NCBI GenBank assembly: GCA_021162325.1
Contig: JAGGYV010000064.1
Span: 1 to 17,698, forward strand
Reading direction: 5' to 3'
Origin: Desulfobacteraceae bacterium
GTDB lineage: Bacteria > Desulfobacterota > Desulfobacteria > Desulfobacterales > Desulfosalsimonadaceae
Length of the DNA: 17,698 nt
Shown: piece after piece, positions 14,401 to 17,698 of the stretch
Numbering within the stretch: position 1 is the stretch's first letter
Layout of the letters: each line of letters opens with the position of its first letter
Notes under the pieces: model-generated
Seen by the model: the letters and a program-made list of their open reading frames with translations, nothing else
The model's database searches: none
Told to the model about the DNA's origin: nothing
Made by a program: the position numbers and the translations under genes

Positions 14401-17211
14401 ATTGCCGTTGCCAATGAAATTTCAAAATATGACCACTATCTTCCGGATTTGTATAAATATGCCCGTGAAAGTGCCTACCGTTCCGGCAACAATGAGGAGG
14501 CGTTAATTTTCGCCAAAGATCTTGCCGATCTTTTTACTGACGCTGAACCCGGTTCAAAAGCCCACGCAGAGTCCCTGTTGCGCTTAGGACTCATGTATTC
14601 CAAAAAAAATGATTTTGAAAAAGCCATTCCTGTTATCGAACGTGCGGTTCACATCATGTCCCAGTTACCACCGGACGAGGATCTGGTTCGTGCTGTCATG
14701 GACTTGGGGATTGTCCTGGAAAATGCCACAAACTATGATACCGCGTTAAGCCGGTTTCAAGCCGCAGCCGACCTCAGCCAGACGCTGGACCAGTCTGAAC
14801 TTTTAGGAGAACAATACCTGAATATCGGGCGGGTGTATGATCTGAGGTTAAACCAGTATGCTACAGCCATATTAAATTATGAAAAAGCATTAGAAATTTA
14901 TACGGCATCCGAGGATTATGAAAAAATTAGCGAATCAAAACTCAATATCGGCCGGTGTAATCGTTTGCTGGGAAATTTTTCCAAAGCCGACCTTTATTAT
15001 AAACAAAGTCTTTTGATGATCGAATCCAAAACGCCGGATCAGCTGATGATTAAAGTCAAAATCCTCATCGAACAGGCGAACAATGCATGGTTCCAGGGAA
15101 GATATGAACAGGCATTTAAACTTCAACGACAGTGTTACACCATTGCTAAAGATGAGCAGTTTTCGCTGATGAAAGTGATCTCGCTAAATACAGAAGGACT
15201 GATATGGTGGACTTTAGGCGATTATGACAAAGCGCTCGAAGCCTTAAATAACGCACTAACCGATGCCGCGGACTTAAAAATACGCCAGGATGAAATCGCT
15301 TCCACGCTCAATAATATGGGACTGATTTATCGCGATAAGGGCGATTATGACAAAGCCCTGGCAACTTTTGACCAGGCAATTTTAATTGACACATCCATGG
15401 GTTCAAAATGGGGACTGGCCTATGATTACAGAAACAAAGGGCTAACTTTTCTGAAACTCAACCAGCCGAAAGAAGCGGCAGCGCTTTTTGATCAGGCATA
15501 TTCAATTTCCACAGCCATCGGCAACCGCATTAACGCGGCCAAAGCGATTCTGGGAAAAGGCGATGCCCTGTTTGCCTTAAAAGACTATCCAAAGGCTCAA
15601 ATTGCTTATCAGACAGCCCTGGATCTTTCCGAATCCATGCTGATAAAAGAAACCCAATGGCGGTCTTTGTTCGGCCTGGCGAAAATTCAGATCACTTTTT
15701 ACAACGACCTGGATACTGCTGAAACGCTGCTTCGTAAATCCGTGGAAGTGATCGAACAACTCCGTTCGGACATAAAAATCAAACAACTCAAGGAAAATTT
15801 TATTGCCAACAAACTTTCGGTTTATGAAACCCTGGTAAAGCTTCTGGCAGATAAAAATTTACCGAGACAGTCTTTTGAAATGGCTGAACGGTCACGGGCC
15901 AGAAATTTCATCGATCTTTTGGGAGGTCAGCAAATCGAATTTGCAGATGCAGCGGATCAAATACTGTATAAAAAACAGCAGATCATAAAATCGGAAATTG
16001 AAACAACGCAATTATTACTGGGGCAAACATCTGGAGATGGCTCTGAACGTGAAATTTACACAAAGACCTTAAACAATCTGCAGCATGATCTTCAAAATAT
16101 CATGATCGACATGCAGCTGCAAAATCCGCAACTGGCGTCGATGGTTGCTGTTCCAGAGGTGGATACACAAAAACTGATCCATTTCATGGAACCCGGCACC
16201 GCCCTTTTGTCTTATTATCTTCTTGAAACGGAAATCTTCTGCTGGATTTTACGTTCTGATATTGAAAATCCGGAAAAACAACTTCAGCTGATCCGGATTC
16301 CTGTAGACCGGGTTGCACTTGAAAAGCAGATTCTGGAATACCGGCGGATCATCCAGAACCTTGAACCCTATGAAAAACATGCCACCGATTTATACAATCA
16401 GCTGATTTTTCCTTTAAAAGAGCTGCTGCATGATGTGCATACTATTGGCATCAGCCCCCATGGTTCTCTGCATTACCTTTCTTTTGCCACCCTGTACGAT
16501 GGAAAATCCTTTCTTTTGGATAAATTTTCCCTGTTTTATGTTCCCAGTGCCGCAGTGCTGGAATACACTTTAAATCGACGCATGACCCGCCCCTATCGAA
16601 GCCCCAAAGTTCTTGCGGTGGGAAATCCGGATCTGGGCGATCCTATTTTAGATCTTCCGTTTGCCGAGCAGGAAGTGGGTTCTATTAAATGGAATTTTCC
16701 GGAAGTTTCTATTTTAACAAGAGAAAATGCAACGGAAGATTGGGTGACAAACAATATATCCGGGTTTGACATTATCCATATTGCTTCCCACGGTGAATTT
16801 GACCCGGTAAATCCCCTTCTGTCAGCCATTAAACTGGCTGTCCCTTCGGATAAAAACTTTACAAAACCTGATTTCGATGGCAACCTAGAGGCGGGTGAAA
16901 TTTTCGGCCTGAAAATAAACGCGGACATGGTATTTCTAAGCGCCTGCCAGACAGGTTTGGGGAAAATAAGTGCCGGAGATGATGTGGTCGGGCTCAACCG
17001 GTCTTTCTTTTTTGCCGGAACCCATACGGTTGTTTCAAGCCTCTGGCGGGTCAGTGACGTGTCAACCGCTGTCATGATTAAAACTTTCTATCGCCTGTAT
17101 ATGAATCAAAACAAGGCGGACTGTTTGAGACAGGCGGCACTGCATGTCAAAACACGGTACCCGCATCCCGGATATTGGGGAGCGTTCACTCTGGTCGGCG
17201 ACTATTATTAA
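8464..17211 (+). CDS. Giant exported PD40 propeller-TPR-pseudoCHAT-TPR-CHAT protease
   Basis: A 2915-residue protein. Residues 1-38 are a signal peptide (hydrophobic about 15-31; likely cut at AQA/E). Six TolB/PD40-like blades (about 60-325) repeat motifs such as ISADGRYVAYVD and LSPDNSKLAFVS. A TPR array follows (about 345-1600), with a helical insert of three AEQQLL repeats (1248-1265). Residues about 1640-1880 resemble a CHAT domain lacking the dyad. A Lys/Pro/Glu linker (about 1897-1945) leads to about ten clear TPRs (1955-2435), a helical linker and a CHAT domain (about 2560-2915). The CHAT dyad is intact: H2776 in IHIASHGEF and C2828 in FLSACQTGLG, so it is probably an active caspase-like protease. 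Two DxNxD loops (266-277, 1764-1775) may bind Ca2+. The start overlaps the lipoprotein stop by 4 bases and AGGGA lies 6 bases upstream. The substrate is unknown; the periplasmic or cell-surface location is inferred. Confidence 0.9.
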   Translation: MKSIRLITQPQGLKVFDLFFLVFFLFVFNCLRLADAQAETKNPVKNLINRPTQITSRTEPVLDMAVSADGRHIVYISGDEKPTTLWLASADPDVVILPEKLAEGVSVKSSPAISADGRYVAYVDTGHDVKGDIYIIDRKEDDAKPVRLTDRKTEDGGPCFSSDSRFIYFHQATGNRSRQLSVLDLKRGSKNPLLLSTGGDAMFCALSPDNSKLAFVSARNDASGDIFILNTDDGTVRQITGGPAIDMFPQWTQDSRTLYFSRIGSDTNHDKKLSPEDHSIICRIQTDDPNHIPYPVTPLNQVSFKPFAANGRIYFLSSQGGVSNCWSVPDEGYIRTAGSSAEQFLKAENIANRIPYDPFITLLAYVRVIENFADDTVDCAKAGYKTAGIFQELNLTTSAMGAYQFVRNTYHDILPESILAQIRQIRIDVQSSTESVTRASKKQTILERSLTRLDQIIFQYPGTIAAEAKIESVNIVLKSDPGLAEMTKALDRLDEVISDDTAKNSQKAQALFIKAKIYAKTAAGNQVTETLKEIIINYPKQRKWMDKAVDGIISNILTSFSNTDRDIKIQKLNLAAIENQASAPPLAMGALNRIGDLYYKSDELLQAKAAYKNVLDSYTELTTQTAAARLSLAEILFNEEQFRAAIDLYEKEISLRDFTDRIYQLARQGYIRKNVSAGEFLFRLGEIPSARTMFKELIDYDDRIIEAHRGYIKCAAVSGDIENVLAVYRKNLKSDANDPVWLYCTGLCLTYLNNEDSAKEAKKLIEKSIRFNSSHEYFHQTLGYVHEVLETVYGEPGQLEHALMSYQKAYFLNDHVQNPENAANLELNLGNIYYLLGQYGKAVDFYSLRYQRGIEFSDPNTEIVFFKRYGECAFQDNNITNTISAFSRAIELIDHHVNPLAPSRAFDKLNRYIKNKILDPAVTIEETKVPAEKTAQKQSEQNLKAAALSENAFAPPSEKWNLYKAKMLLLIEEQEQVNKSALKLAQKYNAAIKEIPGSLPVINASQNLSNLTLQIQKALDFPERLIELKAEISDRLGLAYQENGDWEKAAQTFEQVFLINEKTGNVTNLTRNRRSVAYNTYQLANSVTGEQHNQLLKKASEDFYQVLSLINLYGVPAPVEKEKQALIDISVSMSLDAAAATQAAKGFSESQEKRLAETFISRIQLELGHLEIARNELEKQLKDYPNPETVQVKDQYGVSLLYHRAALINNAVGNFESAFEKFAISARLCLKLENPVSAAINVTNMASAEQQLLAEQQLLAEQQLLAGQNAARFSAARLKFNRLQTLDKQTADLLSANTGITGLLILMQYHNTLGVFYFNAARQVSSLSTSIEDSVLQINLQQQAVGHFTRGLALFDKNTSQFTRQFLETGTSLYLNMAAVSRDLGDEQASVLFYQQALKYSETGVFQDMKWRALIGLDNIEKALEVLEAVPISRAGCEPMEIIDSFGSLVFEKLKNRKTDAALNLAEKISELERFNRLAPYCRPQSTHEKTFFAKLYPRLEQIQKLKKEAKGADKDHRPFIEQRLENEKLLLAEHLGANNENLPAPFKNIGNKKTQDLAVLLMALSQNIEKTADALAEINIKLMNAETNTGKNQNLAKKLSDTHQKQISRYKALAEDAYYARPVTSPPDFISLMSAEPFDVMDLAEVLTDDDAVARIFHTGRKNSPYALFLITKEETKAFIADDINTIKQKIDHTIDWITPYIVYENPAALNFERSYPYALSAKHLQRCISSRKPFKQKLIAVPQIQFPNSVAAQYDIKSYAPDKNGDDDMDEDSFQNVFSNVNTMVISNGPLPATTIPTKPGDIARCFYAVYTDDDSRIRLEQLLASSSNLSLSILNSLGPNHLYLAGHLFSIYGCPTIIFVDDAQKKMPLVAEILTSYSDMSGIEALKSVFSTLSPEKESAPENMKPAQTKSKMIKPENIKPEKILPNQLLHLGYQGMSKKESAKFAKKNFIQYVKIGRSKFDRKDYTSATVLFENAIAVANEISKYDHYLPDLYKYARESAYRSGNNEEALIFAKDLADLFTDAEPGSKAHAESLLRLGLMYSKKNDFEKAIPVIERAVHIMSQLPPDEDLVRAVMDLGIVLENATNYDTALSRFQAAADLSQTLDQSELLGEQYLNIGRVYDLRLNQYATAILNYEKALEIYTASEDYEKISESKLNIGRCNRLLGNFSKADLYYKQSLLMIESKTPDQLMIKVKILIEQANNAWFQGRYEQAFKLQRQCYTIAKDEQFSLMKVISLNTEGLIWWTLGDYDKALEALNNALTDAADLKIRQDEIASTLNNMGLIYRDKGDYDKALATFDQAILIDTSMGSKWGLAYDYRNKGLTFLKLNQPKEAAALFDQAYSISTAIGNRINAAKAILGKGDALFALKDYPKAQIAYQTALDLSESMLIKETQWRSLFGLAKIQITFYNDLDTAETLLRKSVEVIEQLRSDIKIKQLKENFIANKLSVYETLVKLLADKNLPRQSFEMAERSRARNFIDLLGGQQIEFADAADQILYKKQQIIKSEIETTQLLLGQTSGDGSEREIYTKTLNNLQHDLQNIMIDMQLQNPQLASMVAVPEVDTQKLIHFMEPGTALLSYYLLETEIFCWILRSDIENPEKQLQLIRIPVDRVALEKQILEYRRIIQNLEPYEKHATDLYNQLIFPLKELLHDVHTIGISPHGSLHYLSFATLYDGKSFLLDKFSLFYVPSAAVLEYTLNRRMTRPYRSPKVLAVGNPDLGDPILDLPFAEQEVGSIKWNFPEVSILTRENATEDWVTNNISGFDIIHIASHGEFDPVNPLLSAIKLAVPSDKNFTKPDFDGNLEAGEIFGLKINADMVFLSACQTGLGKISAGDDVVGLNRSFFFAGTHTVVSSLWRVSDVSTAVMIKTFYRLYMNQNKADCLRQAALHVKTRYPHPGYWGAFTLVGDYY
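12205..12267 (+). repeat. In-frame 18-bp tandem repeat (3 perfect copies plus a partial)
   Basis: GCCGAACAACAATTATTA is repeated three times without a mismatch (12205-12258), then GCCGGACAA begins a diverged copy. Each unit encodes Ala-Glu-Gln-Gln-Leu-Leu, a helix-forming hexapeptide, so copy number can change without a frameshift. Confidence 0.95.
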
Positions 17212-17234
17212 TGATGGCTTCGCAAATAACTAAT

Positions 17235-17311
17235 GTAGGTCGGGATTCTTTCCCGACAAATGAAAAATGTCAATCGGCAAATTTTGGTGCCGGGTAAGAA
17301 ACCCGGCCTAC
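17235..17311. repeat. 77-bp palindromic repeat element with two hairpins
   Basis: The left end GTAGGTCGGGATTCTTTC (17235-17252) and the right end (17294-17311) are inverted repeats matching at 15 of 18 positions. Inside, GTCGGGA-N5-TCCCGAC (17239-17257) and GCCGGGT-N5-ACCCGGC (17289-17307) are perfect 7-bp hairpins. It resembles small dispersed intergenic repeats. It begins 24 bases after the CHAT gene stop and may help end or stabilise the operon message, though no T-tract follows. The rest of the interval to 17426 is AT-rich, with no feature I can defend. Confidence 0.75.
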
Positions 17312-17426
17312 GGCTCATTGCTCAATTTTTGTTCGCCTGGCCAATTTTTATAAGAATGATGAAACTTTTTTTCTTAACCTTAAAATCTGATATCATTTAT
17401 TTAAATCTTTTTACTGAGGCATAAAA

Positions 17427-17698
17427 ATGAACCGAAAATTGATTTTTTCTTCCACCCTGTTTTTTTGTTTATTTTTCATCATATCCATTAGCTTTGCAGC
17501 AACAACATTGTATGTAACATCAGAGAATGCGGAATTAAAATCCGAAAGCTCGAATTCATCGGATACCATTATCGAACTGAACCGCGGCGCTGAGCTGACC
17601 TTTGTTTCAAAAAAAGGCAGATGGTATCAGGTCACCACCGAAAATAATACGACCGGTTGGGTTTACCGGGGCAAGGTGTCTGAAGAAGAACCGGAAAT
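17427..17698 (+). CDS. Exported SH3b-domain protein, N-terminal part
   Basis: The frame is open to the end of the window (90 complete codons visible). MNRKLIFSSTLFFCLFFIIS followed by ISFAATT is a classic signal peptide, probably cut after SFA. TTLYVTSENAELKSESS, then SDTIIELNRGAELTFVSKKG, then RWYQVTTENNTTGWVYRGKVS is a bacterial SH3 domain: the RT-loop-like strand, the 'L..G..L.V....GWY.V' core and the GWVY strand. Such domains bind peptidoglycan or act as periplasmic adaptors, often with further domains that would lie beyond the window. GAGG (17416-17419), 7 bases before the ATG, supports the start. It lies 215 bases after the CHAT gene behind a palindromic repeat, so probably has its own promoter. 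Confidence 0.85.
   Translation, partial: MNRKLIFSSTLFFCLFFIISISFAATTLYVTSENAELKSESSNSSDTIIELNRGAELTFVSKKGRWYQVTTENNTTGWVYRGKVSEEEPE

Noticed and set aside
16593..17075. 160-codon frame antisense to the CHAT domain (a similar one lies at 5912-6394)
   Set aside because: They mirror strongly coding + strand sequence with conserved catalytic motifs; no independent ribosome binding site or domain is seen.
1..17698. CRISPR arrays, tRNA, rRNA, integrase or transposase genes
   Set aside because: I searched for spaced direct repeats, tRNA-like cloverleaf sequences, and recombinase or transposase motifs, and found none that I could support.

Overview
The window is about 17.7 kb of bacterial DNA from a Gram-negative (two-membrane) organism. 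This is shown by a lipoprotein signal peptide, two exported proteins and an AsmA/YdbH-like membrane-anchored protein. Moderate G+C, a DUF1318 lipoprotein next to an AsmA-like protein, a very long exported TPR-CHAT protein and many dispersed repeats point to Desulfobacterota (Desulfobacterales-like). That assignment is an inference, since no rRNA or other marker lies here. All genes I accept are on the + strand.

Region 1 (1-1374) holds the 3' end of a beta-lactamase-fold serine hydrolase and a flavodoxin-fold oxidoreductase with an iron-sulfur-type cysteine cluster (CX2CX2CX5C). Region 2 (about 1375-2890) is AT-rich accessory DNA with two type II toxin-antitoxin operons, BrnT/BrnA-like and VapBC. 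Each is followed by a roughly 125-bp imperfect palindrome with the architecture of an integron attC site. The boundaries are self-consistent: the GCCGAAC box after vapC is exactly complementary to GTTCGGC at the junction in front of vapB, as expected for a cassette that was once a circle. I read this as two adjacent gene cassettes (1450-2116 and 2117-2884), each with its own promoter and with no integrase in view.

Region 3 (2979-4004) is a Fic-fold gene framed on both sides by inverted copies of a 145-158 bp repeat that has its own short terminal inverted repeats. The arrangement resembles a composite or MITE-flanked mobile unit. The Fic core motif has Gln where AMPylating Fic proteins have His.

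Region 4 (4089-17211) is a tightly packed three-gene operon. Its first gene encodes a 1246-residue AsmA/YdbH-like protein with one N-terminal membrane anchor. The second encodes a 199-residue lipoprotein ending in a YdbL-like (DUF1318) segment. The third encodes a 2915-residue exported protein: signal peptide, six-bladed TolB/PD40-like propeller, long TPR array, apparently degenerate CHAT domain, second TPR array, and C-terminal CHAT protease domain with an intact His-Cys dyad. The first two genes resemble the E. coli ydbH/ynbE/ydbL set, which builds an inner-to-outer-membrane lipid bridge. Coupling that set to a giant secreted caspase-like protease is the most unusual thing here: the third gene overlaps the second by 4 bases. 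After the operon come a 77-bp double-hairpin palindromic repeat and the 5' part of an exported SH3b-domain protein.
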